In this document: one piece after another, positions 41,964 to 49,051 of the stretch
How positions within the stretch are numbered: position 1 is the first letter of the stretch
How the letters are laid out: every line of letters begins with the position of its first letter
Assembly: GCF_900290115.1 (NCBI RefSeq)
Contig: NZ_LT985750.1
Coordinates: 32,480 to 81,530 of the forward strand
Source: Alistipes sp. Marseille-P5061
Lineage (GTDB): Bacteria > Bacteroidota > Bacteroidia > Bacteroidales > Rikenellaceae
DNA: 49,051 bases
Direction of reading: 5' to 3'
Notes under the pieces: model-generated
The model's database searches: none
Told to the model about the DNA's origin: nothing
Seen by the model: only the letters and a program-made list of their open reading frames with translations
Program-made: the position numbers and the translations under genes

Positions 41964-43550
41964 ATGAAACGAAACATCATAACGAACCTGAGCCAGGGGC
42001 TCTTCGCGGTTGCCCTCTCGGGCCTGCTGCTGGGCTCCTGCACGAGCGGCTTCGAGAAGTTCAACACCAACCCCGACTCGGCTCAGAACATCGACCAGAA
42101 GACCCTCATTACGACCATGGAGATGGATGCCGTCATCCCCTGCAGCGACGAGGGCGCCAACGCCTACCAGCGCGCCTGCAACCTGATGGGTGACTCCTAC
42201 TCGGGCTACATGGCGGCCATCAGCTCGTTCGACAACGGCGGCGTCAACACGACCACCTATGCGCTCGACGCCACCGACTACAACAACGTCCCCTTCTCGG
42301 TGGCCTTCACCAACGTGATGTCCGCCTGGCTGACGCTCAGCTACGCCTACGAGGCGGGGCAGATTACCGAGGACACCTTCGCCGTGGCCGAGGTGCTCAA
42401 GGTCTTCGCGCTGCAGCGCGCCACCGACATCTACGGACCGCTGCCCGTGACCCACTTCGGTGAGACGGAGAACCCCTACGACGCGCAGGAGACCGTCTAC
42501 ATGAAGCTCTTCGAGGACCTCAACGCGGCCATCGCCGTGCTGGAGGAGTACGCCACCAACTCGCCCGACGCCACGCCGCTGCAGGAGGTCGACATCGTCT
42601 ACCAGGGCAGCTATCCCAAGTGGCTGCGTCTGGCCAACTCGCTCAAGCTGCGCATGGCCATGCGCGTGGTCTACGTCATTCCCGACCAGGCCCGTGCGTG
42701 GGCCGAGGAGGCCGTCACGAGCGGCGTCATCGAGTCGGCCGACGAGAGCGCGACGCTGGCAACCGTCGGTTCGATTCAGGTCTTCAACCCGCTGGAGGAG
42801 GTCTGGAACGCCTACGCCGACACGCGCATGGGCGCCACGATGGATGCCTACCTGAACGGCTACAAGGACCCGCGTCTGGCCACCTACTTCAAGCCCTGCG
42901 AGGATGGCCTCTACCACGGCGTGCGCAACGGCATCGCCGCCATCAGCAAGGAGTACTACCTCGGCATGTCGGTGCCCAACGTCGACAAGACGACGCCCGT
43001 ACGCTGGCTCATGTCCTCGGAGGTCGCCTTCCTGCGCGCCGAGGGTGCGATGCGCGGCTGGGCGATGGGCGGTGACGCCGAGAGCTTCTACCGCCGCGGC
43101 ATCGAGCTCTCGTTCCTCGAGAACGGCCTTTCGGCCGCCGAGGCTGCAACCTACGCCGAGAGCGAGCTGACGCCGGCCGCCTTCGAGGATGCCTCCGGCT
43201 CGACGACCCACTACAACATCGCCGCTCCGTCGCAGATTACCGTCAAGTGGGACTCTTCGGCCGACTCGGAGCAGATGCTCGAGCGCATCATCACCCAGAA
43301 GTGGATTGCCATGTTCCCCAACGGACAGGAGGCGTGGTCGGAGTTCCGCCGCACGGGCTATCCGCGGATTTTCCCCATCGTCAACGACCGCAGCAACGGC
43401 ACGGTGGATGTCAACGAGCAGATTCGCCGCATGACCTTCCCGCGTTCGGAGTACTCGAACAACCGCGCGGCGCTCAACCGCGCCATCCGGCTGCTGGGCG
43501 GCCCCGACCAGGGCTCGACCAAACTCTGGTGGGACAAGAAAAACAACTAA
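41964..43550 (+). CDS. SusD-like glycan-binding lipoprotein
   Basis: 528 aa. Lipobox LLLGSC with Cys at about 26. SusD/RagB-type helical fold with FNTNPDSAQNID, a TPR-like core (KVFALQRATDIYGPLPVTHFGE) and the C-terminal AWSEFRRTGYPRIFP, closest to the SusD-like group common next to GH18 genes. It forms the lid over the SusC barrel at the cell surface and binds the glycan. It is tightly linked to SusC and to the GH18 gene 24 bp downstream. Confidence 0.93.
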   Translation: MKRNIITNLSQGLFAVALSGLLLGSCTSGFEKFNTNPDSAQNIDQKTLITTMEMDAVIPCSDEGANAYQRACNLMGDSYSGYMAAISSFDNGGVNTTTYALDATDYNNVPFSVAFTNVMSAWLTLSYAYEAGQITEDTFAVAEVLKVFALQRATDIYGPLPVTHFGETENPYDAQETVYMKLFEDLNAAIAVLEEYATNSPDATPLQEVDIVYQGSYPKWLRLANSLKLRMAMRVVYVIPDQARAWAEEAVTSGVIESADESATLATVGSIQVFNPLEEVWNAYADTRMGATMDAYLNGYKDPRLATYFKPCEDGLYHGVRNGIAAISKEYYLGMSVPNVDKTTPVRWLMSSEVAFLRAEGAMRGWAMGGDAESFYRRGIELSFLENGLSAAEAATYAESELTPAAFEDASGSTTHYNIAAPSQITVKWDSSADSEQMLERIITQKWIAMFPNGQEAWSEFRRTGYPRIFPIVNDRSNGTVDVNEQIRRMTFPRSEYSNNRAALNRAIRLLGGPDQGSTKLWWDKKNN

Positions 43551-43574
43551 CCTGAAACCTTAAGACGAAATACG

Positions 43575-45965
43575 ATGAAAAGAATCTTCAAATATGCACT
43601 CTGCACGCTGCTGCTGGGTAGCCTGTTTGCCGGCTGCGAGAAGGAGACGACTCCCGAGCGGGTGAACGTGCAGCACCCCGAAGAGCAGGAGCAGATTCAT
43701 CGCGACAACGCCTACTACCAGCGTCTTCGCGAGTACAAGAAGAGCAAGCACAAGCTGGCCTTCGGCTGGTACGGAACCTGGACGGCCATGGGCCCCTCCT
43801 ACCAGACGCGCATCTCGAACTGCCCCGACTCGATGGACATCATCTCCATCTGGAGCCAGTGGCATACGCTCACCCCGGCCCAGGTGGCCGACAAGGAGTT
43901 CGTCCAGAAGGTCAAGGGTACGAAGGTGACCTACACCATCTTCTCGAACGTCATGCCCGAGCCCTTCGCCTCGATGTACGACGACCCCTACTGCGATGAG
44001 GCCATCGAGGCCTACGCCAAGGCCTACTGCAAGGACTCGATGGACAAGTGGAACTACGACGGTATCGACATCGACTACGAGCCGGGCTTCGGCGCCGTGG
44101 GTCCCTTCGTGGGCAACCCCGCTCCCGACCTCTTCAACAAGCTGATTGTGGCCATGGGCAAGTACGTGGGTCCCAAGTCGGGCACGGGCCGTCTGTTCAT
44201 CATCGACGGCGTCCCCTTCGCCGTCCGGGACGAGTATGTCGAGTACTTCGACTACGGCATCGTGCAGGCCTACTCCTCGTACGGCTACACCGACCTGCAG
44301 AACCGCTTCAACAATGCCTACAATGTGGGGTGGAAGCCCGAGCAGTATATCTTCGCCGAGAACTTCGAGTCCTACTGGAAGACGGGCGGCGTGAGCCACA
44401 CCACGCGTGACGGCCAGACGGTCAACTCGCTGCTGGGCATGGCGCTCTTCAACCCGACGCAGGGCGAGGGCGGCGGCTTCGGCGCCTACCACATGGAGTA
44501 CGAGTACGCCCACGCCGACATGCCCTACAAGTACATGCGTCAGGCCATCCAGGCGGTCAACCCTGCCCCCGTGGGCGACTACTCGAAGACGCTGGTGGCC
44601 CTCAACGAGGCCGGCACCGAGCAGTTCGAGGTGAGCGTCACCCCCTCGGGCGTCATCTACGGCGAGGTGAACTGCACGCTTTCGGCCCGCATCTCGGAGC
44701 CGGCTGAGGCCGACACCGACCTTGCGCTTGCGGTCGACAACTCGCTCATCGAGAGCTACAACCACGACAACGGCACCGAGTATGCGGCCATCGACCCCTC
44801 GCTGGTCAACATCTCGGGTCCGCTCCACTTCGCTGCCGGCACCGAAGCGTCGGAGAGCGACGTGCAGGTGGCCGTCACGGTGGCATCGCTCGCCGACGGC
44901 GAGTACCTCGTGCCGCTGCTCCCGACCCTTGCCGAAGGCTTCGGCTACGACGAGACGGGCTACGTGAAGTACCTCGTCATTACGAAGAGCACCACCACCA
45001 TCAAGGTTCTGACCGACGGCAGCCAGGTGGAGAACCACTCCGTCATGAAGCGGCTCGACGGCAGCTACAGCAGCCTTGAGGCGACGCTCACGGCGCACCT
45101 CTCGCTGGGGGCCATCTCCGATGTCCAGTTCGGCTACGTGGCCGACAACGCGCTGGCGGAGGCCTACAACGAGAAGAACGGCACCGACTACATGACCATC
45201 GACGCATCGAAGGTTTCGCTCTCCGGCAAGCTCTCGTTCGCCCAGGGCGAGATGAGCCCGACGGGCGGGGTGACGGTCACGCTTCCCGACCTCTCGGTGC
45301 TCCAGCCGGGCTACACGTTGGTTGCGCTGCGTCCCGACCTGGAGTCGCTGAGCGACTACGAGCCCGATGCCGACCGCGGCGTGAAGTACCTGTTGATTTT
45401 CCTCGGCGAGGAGAACCTGGCCGCACAGCAGAACCTCGAACCCTTCGAGGATGACTGCACGAAGATTGACAACGCCAACAACAAGCTGGGCTGGACGGTC
45501 GACATCACCAACCAGAACACCTCCATCGGCGGTACGGGCGTCTGGGGCTACGACGACGTGACGACGCTCTTCAACGGACGTGATGCCGGCGACATGGGCT
45601 TCTATGCCATCTTCAACAACTACTACTCGTGGCAGGTGGGCCTCGGCGGCCGCATCACCATCGACATGCAGCAGAGCTATCCGGTGAGCACGGTGGCCTG
45701 GGGCGTATGCTACACCAATACGGCCTATTCGGTGAAGACCATCCGCAACGTCGAGGTTTCGACCGACGGCGTGAACTGGACGCCGCAGAATGCCTCCGAC
45801 GTGACGATTGCCCAGGCTACGGGCGACAACGGCGTCATGCAGTGGTTCACCTTTGTCAAGCCGGTCGAGGCGCGCCTCATCCGCTTCGACATCGTCGACC
45901 GCTACGACACGGGCAGCAACTTCTGCGGCATGCGCGAGCTTGAAGTCTGGAGTCCGAAGAACTAA
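43575..45965 (+). CDS. GH18 surface lipoprotein with DUF1735 and discoidin-like domains
   Basis: 796 aa, lipobox LFAGC. The GH18 barrel (about 55-340) bears the catalytic motif DGIDIDYE with the proton donor Glu169; all three Asp and the Glu are present, so it should be active. This fits endo-beta-N-acetylglucosaminidases that cut the chitobiose core of N-glycans; a chitinase is the alternative. Two DUF1735-type beta domains follow (about 365-490 and 495-620, each with a NG-T-Y/D-Y element such as NHDNGTEYAAID and NEKNGTDYMTID). A C-terminal discoidin/F5-8C-like domain ends GMRELEVWSP. It probably releases glycans for SusCD uptake. Confidence 0.88.
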   Translation: MKRIFKYALCTLLLGSLFAGCEKETTPERVNVQHPEEQEQIHRDNAYYQRLREYKKSKHKLAFGWYGTWTAMGPSYQTRISNCPDSMDIISIWSQWHTLTPAQVADKEFVQKVKGTKVTYTIFSNVMPEPFASMYDDPYCDEAIEAYAKAYCKDSMDKWNYDGIDIDYEPGFGAVGPFVGNPAPDLFNKLIVAMGKYVGPKSGTGRLFIIDGVPFAVRDEYVEYFDYGIVQAYSSYGYTDLQNRFNNAYNVGWKPEQYIFAENFESYWKTGGVSHTTRDGQTVNSLLGMALFNPTQGEGGGFGAYHMEYEYAHADMPYKYMRQAIQAVNPAPVGDYSKTLVALNEAGTEQFEVSVTPSGVIYGEVNCTLSARISEPAEADTDLALAVDNSLIESYNHDNGTEYAAIDPSLVNISGPLHFAAGTEASESDVQVAVTVASLADGEYLVPLLPTLAEGFGYDETGYVKYLVITKSTTTIKVLTDGSQVENHSVMKRLDGSYSSLEATLTAHLSLGAISDVQFGYVADNALAEAYNEKNGTDYMTIDASKVSLSGKLSFAQGEMSPTGGVTVTLPDLSVLQPGYTLVALRPDLESLSDYEPDADRGVKYLLIFLGEENLAAQQNLEPFEDDCTKIDNANNKLGWTVDITNQNTSIGGTGVWGYDDVTTLFNGRDAGDMGFYAIFNNYYSWQVGLGGRITIDMQQSYPVSTVAWGVCYTNTAYSVKTIRNVEVSTDGVNWTPQNASDVTIAQATGDNGVMQWFTFVKPVEARLIRFDIVDRYDTGSNFCGMRELEVWSPKN

Positions 45966-45995
45966 CCGAACCAACCCTCAAAACGAACAAAGAGT

Positions 45996-47153
45996 ATGAA
46001 ACTGAAATATTTTGCAGTGCCGCTGCTCCTCGCCGCCGCCCTTGCGACGGGGTGCCAGGAGTCGGCCAAGTACGAACCGGTCGTCTACATGACCGATGCG
46101 CAGTCGAATGCCGCCATGAGCGTGACCATCGACGAGCTTCCGGCCAGCACGGCCCTCTCGGTCACCGCGTCGGAGCAGGTCTCGCACGACCTGGAGATAA
46201 CGCTCGAGCTGCGTCCCGACCTGGTGGAGAGCTACAACCTCAAGTATGGCAAGAACTACCTCCCGCTGCCCGAGGGGACCTATGAGTTCCTCAACGACAA
46301 GGTCTCCATCGCGGCCGGCTTCACCACCTCGTCGATGGCCGAACTGACGGTCACCACGATGGACGGTTTTGCCGAGGGAGCCACCTACTGCATGCCGGTG
46401 AGCATCCGCTCGGTGAGCGGCTCGATGGCCGTTCTCGAGCCTTCGCGCACGGTCTACATCGTCTTCAAGACGCCGGTCATCAGCAAGGCCATCATGATTG
46501 GCTCGGGCAACAAGTACAAGATTCCGGGCTTCCTGGACAACGCCGACCTGGTCTTCCCGCAGGTGACGCTCGAGACGCGCGTCTACGTGACCAACTTCTC
46601 GAACGGCTGCGACAACTCCTCCATCATGGGTATCGAGGGTGAGTGCTCGGTGCGTTTCGGCGACGTGAAGATTGACAAAAACGTCGTACAGATTTGTCAC
46701 GAGAGCTACCAGCCCGCCGCCACGGACCGTCCGTGCGACGCGAACAAGTGGTACCATGTGGCAGCCGTCTGGACCGGTTCGTCGTGGGACATCTACATCG
46801 ACGGACAGTATGCCGCCGGCACCCCGACGCAGGGCGAGTCGATGAACCTGGGCAAGAACGACGGCTACGGCTTCGGTCTGGGAGCGCTGTCGCAGTGGCA
46901 GAGCTCGCGCCCGCTGATGGGTTATCTGGCCGAGTGCCGCGTCTGGACGCGCGCCCTCTCGCAGAGCGAGATTGCCAACAACATGAACTACGTCGACCCG
47001 ACGTCGGAGGGCCTGCTGGCCTACTGGCGCATGAACGAGTGGACGCCCAACCCCGACGGCGGCGGCAACATCGTGCCCGACCTGACGGGCCACGGCTACG
47101 ATGCTCATGGCGGTTCGAGCAACCCGACGATGATGGATACCCGCTGGATGTAG
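45996..47153 (+). CDS. DUF1735/LamG surface glycan-binding lipoprotein
   Basis: 385 aa, lipobox ALATGC. The N-terminal about 150 residues form a DUF1735-type domain (LRPDLVESYNLKYGKNYLPLPEGTYEF). The rest is a LamG/concanavalin-A-like domain (WYHVAAVWTGSSWDIYIDG, AECRVWTRALSQSEIANNM, GLLAYWRMNEW). No catalytic motif is seen, so it is most likely an accessory surface glycan-binding protein. It is the last gene of the locus, 30 bp after the GH18 gene, followed by a strong terminator. Confidence 0.85.
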   Translation: MKLKYFAVPLLLAAALATGCQESAKYEPVVYMTDAQSNAAMSVTIDELPASTALSVTASEQVSHDLEITLELRPDLVESYNLKYGKNYLPLPEGTYEFLNDKVSIAAGFTTSSMAELTVTTMDGFAEGATYCMPVSIRSVSGSMAVLEPSRTVYIVFKTPVISKAIMIGSGNKYKIPGFLDNADLVFPQVTLETRVYVTNFSNGCDNSSIMGIEGECSVRFGDVKIDKNVVQICHESYQPAATDRPCDANKWYHVAAVWTGSSWDIYIDGQYAAGTPTQGESMNLGKNDGYGFGLGALSQWQSSRPLMGYLAECRVWTRALSQSEIANNMNYVDPTSEGLLAYWRMNEWTPNPDGGGNIVPDLTGHGYDAHGGSSNPTMMDTRWM

Positions 47154-47165
47154 ACCTGCGGGCAG

Positions 47166-47259
47166 CGGCCGCCCCTTCGGTGGGTTGGGGCGGCCGTATA
47201 TCCATGGAACAGAGACCGTGCGGTCGGCTGCAGCGTGCAGCCTGCCGCACGGTTTTTTT
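47166..47259 (+). terminator. Double hairpin intrinsic terminator of glycan locus
   Basis: The first stem CGGCCGCCCC/GGGGCGGCCG is at 47166-47175 and 47187-47196. The second and stronger one pairs ACCGTGCGG (47215-47223) with CCGCACGGT (47245-47253) and has an inner GGCTGCA/TGCAGCC stem. It is followed by seven T (47253-47259). Confidence 0.88.
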
Positions 47260-47412
47260 GTGTCCTCGCCGCATGGGCGTTTGTGCCCCCGGCCCGCAGC
47301 GGGTTTTTGTGCCCTCCCGGCCCGCAGCGGGGATGGCACCGGCCGTGCGGTCCTCTCTGCGGCTTCGGCCCGTTTCTTGCTGCATGCTTCCCCAAAATGG
47401 GCGACGGAGGTC
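47260..47412. repeat. Short spacer with 32-bp direct repeat
   Basis: GTGCCC followed by CCCGGCCCGCAGCGGG occurs twice between about 47282 and 47331, separated by TTTTT. GGAGG at 47406-47410 lies only 2 nt before the FUSC-like ATG. No promoter box was seen. Confidence 0.5.
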
Positions 47413-48435
47413 ATGAAACCGACGATACATGGATTGCTGGGGCGGATTCGCCCCGTGATGGTGGTGGCGAGCTGCATCGGGGTGGTGATGGCCTACCTTA
47501 TCGGCACCTTCGTCACGGGCCCCTTCCACCAGGCATCGAGCAGCATGGGGGCCATGCTGGCCTGCACCTCGGCCGTGGTGGTGCTCCAGACGCCGGGACT
47601 CAGGGAGTCGCTGCGTGCGGGGCTGCTGCGCGTGGCCGGCACGGCGCTCGGGGCGCTGCTTGCCTATGCCTATCTGCGCCTCTTCGCCTTCTCGACGCTC
47701 GGCATGATGCTCGCCGTGGCGCTGCTCGTCGTGCTGAGCATGCTGCTCGGCATCCCCGACAACGGACGCATGGCGACCATCACGCTGCTGGCCATCCTGC
47801 TTGTCTCGCAGCGCAGCCACGCCCTGCCGCCCGGGGTGAACTGCCTGCTGCGCTTTGTCGAATCGGCGCTCGGGGTGGCCGTCGGGGTGGTGCTGGCCTG
47901 GCTTACGTCGCATCTGAGCCCCGCGGCGCACCCCGCCGCCAACAGCTGCCCGGCCCCGGCTCCAACTCCGGCAGCTCCGGCCCCGGCCCCAACTTTTGCT
48001 CCGGCTCCGGCATCAACGGTCGCACCTGCCACGACCCCAACATCCGCCCCATCCACCCCTACTTCGACCGCTCCGTCCCCTGTTTCGGTCGCTTCGGCGC
48101 CTGCCCCAACGGTTGCGCCCGCTCCGTCTTCGATTCCAACATCGACCTCAGCGGCCGCACCTGCACCCGCCCCCGGCGCCATTTTCTCTGCGTCCGGGAC
48201 TGCCGCCTCTGCGCCCACCTCCGGCTCCTCCGTCGACTCCGCCCCCTCTTCCGTCGCCTCCGTTCCCGGAGCCTCTGCACCCGCTCCCGGCGCCATTTTC
48301 TCTGCTCCCGGGACTGCCGCCTCTGCCCCTGTCCCCGGCTCTTCCGCCCCCTCTGCCGCCGCGCCCGCCGCGCCTGCAGCGGCCGGCGGGGAGCAAAAAA
48401 GAACCGGCTCCCCTTCGCGGGAAGCCGGTTCCTGA
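47413..48435 (+). CDS. FUSC/aromatic-acid-exporter-like membrane protein with Pro/Ala tail
   Basis: 340 aa. The first about 175 residues are a membrane domain of five to six helices (PVMVVASCIGVVMAYLIG, GAMLACTSAVVVLQTP, GTALGALLAYAYLRLF, MLAVALLVVLSMLLGIP, LRFVESALGVAVGVVLAW) with the RFVESALGVAVG signature of FUSC/DUF939-type aromatic acid exporters, here only a half-size version. The remaining about 165 residues are low-complexity Pro/Ala/Ser/Thr with two copies of APAPGAIFSA. The last codons read through the rnpB terminator hairpin on the opposite strand, ending at 48435. Whether the tail is translated to its end is uncertain. Confidence 0.6.
   Translation: MKPTIHGLLGRIRPVMVVASCIGVVMAYLIGTFVTGPFHQASSSMGAMLACTSAVVVLQTPGLRESLRAGLLRVAGTALGALLAYAYLRLFAFSTLGMMLAVALLVVLSMLLGIPDNGRMATITLLAILLVSQRSHALPPGVNCLLRFVESALGVAVGVVLAWLTSHLSPAAHPAANSCPAPAPTPAAPAPAPTFAPAPASTVAPATTPTSAPSTPTSTAPSPVSVASAPAPTVAPAPSSIPTSTSAAAPAPAPGAIFSASGTAASAPTSGSSVDSAPSSVASVPGASAPAPGAIFSAPGTAASAPVPGSSAPSAAAPAAPAAAGGEQKRTGSPSREAGS
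48395..48432 (-). terminator. Intrinsic terminator of rnpB
   Basis: On the minus strand GAACCGGCTTCCCG and CGGGGAGCCGGTTC-type arms (48401-48432) form a GC-rich hairpin followed by six T (complement of 48395-48400). It lies just past the 3' end of the RNase P RNA. It is embedded in the last codons of the FUSC-like gene on the plus strand. Confidence 0.85.
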
Positions 48436-48439
48436 AGTG

Positions 48440-48808
48440 TGCAGGTCCTGTAAGCCGGGTTCTGTCCCCGGAGTTGCCTCCGGGTCTCTGTCATTTATCT
48501 AGGGCGGCAGTCTCCTGCCGTCTCAAGCAACCTACCCCCCGGCATCGGGCGAGCAACCCTTAATTGCCGGTATACATGGTCTTGCAACCCACGAGACGTA
48601 CGGCCAGACGACATCACTGCCTCTGCGGTGGGCTCTTACCCCGCCTTTTCACCCTTACCACCGCTGCAGGCGAACCCGACAGCGGGGCGGTTCTTCTCTG
48701 TTACGCTCCTATACCCTCACGGATATCAAGTGATTGGCTTGCGTGGCGCTCTGCGTTGCCCGGACTTTCCTCCCCCGGCCGAGCCGGCGGCGACAGAGCG
48801 GACCTGCG
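48440..48808 (-). ncRNA. rnpB: RNase P RNA (bacterial type A)
   Basis: Catalytic RNA that matures tRNA 5' ends. On the minus strand the conserved 5' element GAGGAAAGTCCGGGC (near 48760) and the 3' element ACAGAACCCGGCTTACAGG (near 48450-48470) are both present. Helix P1 forms between GCAGGTCC (complement of 48800-48807) and GGACCTGC (complement of 48441-48448). The length of about 370 nt is normal. Flanking -7 box and terminator support the ends. Confidence 0.93.
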
Positions 48809-48811
48809 CTG

Positions 48812-48819
48812 CAAAGGTA
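48812..48819 (-). promoter_or_regulatory. -7 box of rnpB
   Basis: The minus strand reads TACCTTTG immediately upstream of the P1 5' strand, placing the transcription start within a few nt of the mature RNA end. The sequence from 48820 to about 48975 shows no gene. Confidence 0.65.
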
Positions 48820-48975
48820 GGAATTAATGCGCGAAAAACCGCGCCTCCGACCGAAAATCGGGGTGCTTCCCCTGCGGCGGGGAGGAAGATGCCGCGTCGA
48901 GGGAGCGAAGATGTCGCGCGAAGGGGCGAGGGGTGCGGCAAGGGGAGAAGAGGCGGAGGTGTTGAGGGGTGACAG

Positions 48976-49051
48976 GAGGCTCTTATACACATTTCCGAGC
49001 CCCCCAGACCGCACTAGATATCGGATTCCGTCTTCTTCTTGCAAAAAAAAA
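48976..49051. other. Non-genomic adapter read-through at right end
   Basis: From 48980 the sequence follows the Nextera read-2 adapter: CTCTTATACACAT, CCGAGCCC with two substitutions, AGAC, then an 8-nt index-sized stretch (49010-49017). A mutated P7 segment (CCGTCTTCTTCTTG, 49029-49042) and a poly-A tail follow. This is library adapter with sequencing errors, so the genome ends near 48975. Confidence 0.95.

Noticed and set aside
38678..42070. Minus-strand open frame of about 1130 codons
   Set aside because: Antisense to the SusC gene; no recognisable domain.
43560..45974. Minus-strand open frame of about 800 codons
   Set aside because: Antisense to the GH18 gene with its full catalytic motif.
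48564..48972. Short open frames at the right end
   Set aside because: They lie within or beside rnpB and run into adapter.

Overview
The window is a high-GC Bacteroidota fragment. It has recurrent TAnnTTTG -7 promoter boxes, in several cases paired with a TTTG box 19-20 nt upstream. It also carries a SusC/SusD-type glycan locus, an OMP-b-barrel TonB receptor, a FecR/ECF pair and a tyrosine ammonia-lyase of the Flavobacterium flexirubin type. GC content, gene style and the gut-type polysaccharide utilisation locus point to an Alistipes-like Rikenellaceae member; that assignment is inference. Both ends of the window are not genomic. They are degraded Nextera/Illumina adapter read-through (about 1-131 and 48976-49051), so the first gene is cut by adapter.

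Layout. 132-4918: truncated sensor kinase, xerD, prmA and recO. 5163-12593: accessory genes, namely a small secreted protein, an S1/P1 nuclease, a TonB-dependent receptor with a duplicated low-complexity N-terminus, a TPR/transmembrane/HTH regulator and a secreted partner. 12925-35852: about 23 kb of 20 minus-strand genes, mostly overlapping by 4-30 bp, forming one aryl-polyene-type lipid/pigment cluster. 36313-47153: a plus-strand locus of ECF sigma factor, FecR anti-sigma, STN-containing SusC, SusD, GH18 lipoprotein and LamG lipoprotein, closed by a strong terminator. 47413-48435: an FUSC-like membrane protein. 48440-48808: rnpB on the minus strand.

How the cluster may work (inference from families). 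The first gene, a tyrosine ammonia-lyase, would supply p-coumarate. The last gene, a PaaK-like ligase, would activate it. Two ACPs, three condensing enzymes with an intact active-site Cys, one Cys-less condensing-enzyme-like partner, a FabG-type reductase and two hot-dog dehydratases would extend it into a conjugated aryl polyene. A thioesterase, an LpxL-like acyltransferase, a PlsC domain, a methyltransferase domain, a GT2 glycosyltransferase, a NodB deacetylase, a CrtI-like oxidoreductase, a C45 Ntn-hydrolase and a B12-binding radical SAM enzyme would tailor or attach the chain. The MMPL domain and LolA-like protein would move the lipid product toward the outer membrane. No dialkylresorcinol-forming DarA/DarB pair is present, so a classical flexirubin is not supported.

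Long spacers between operons are GC-rich, and most carry their own unrelated short tandem duplication (periods 10, 40, 47, 49, 50 and 83 bp). Related Pro/Ala-rich low-complexity tails appear inside several proteins. No tRNA, insertion sequence or CRISPR array was seen.
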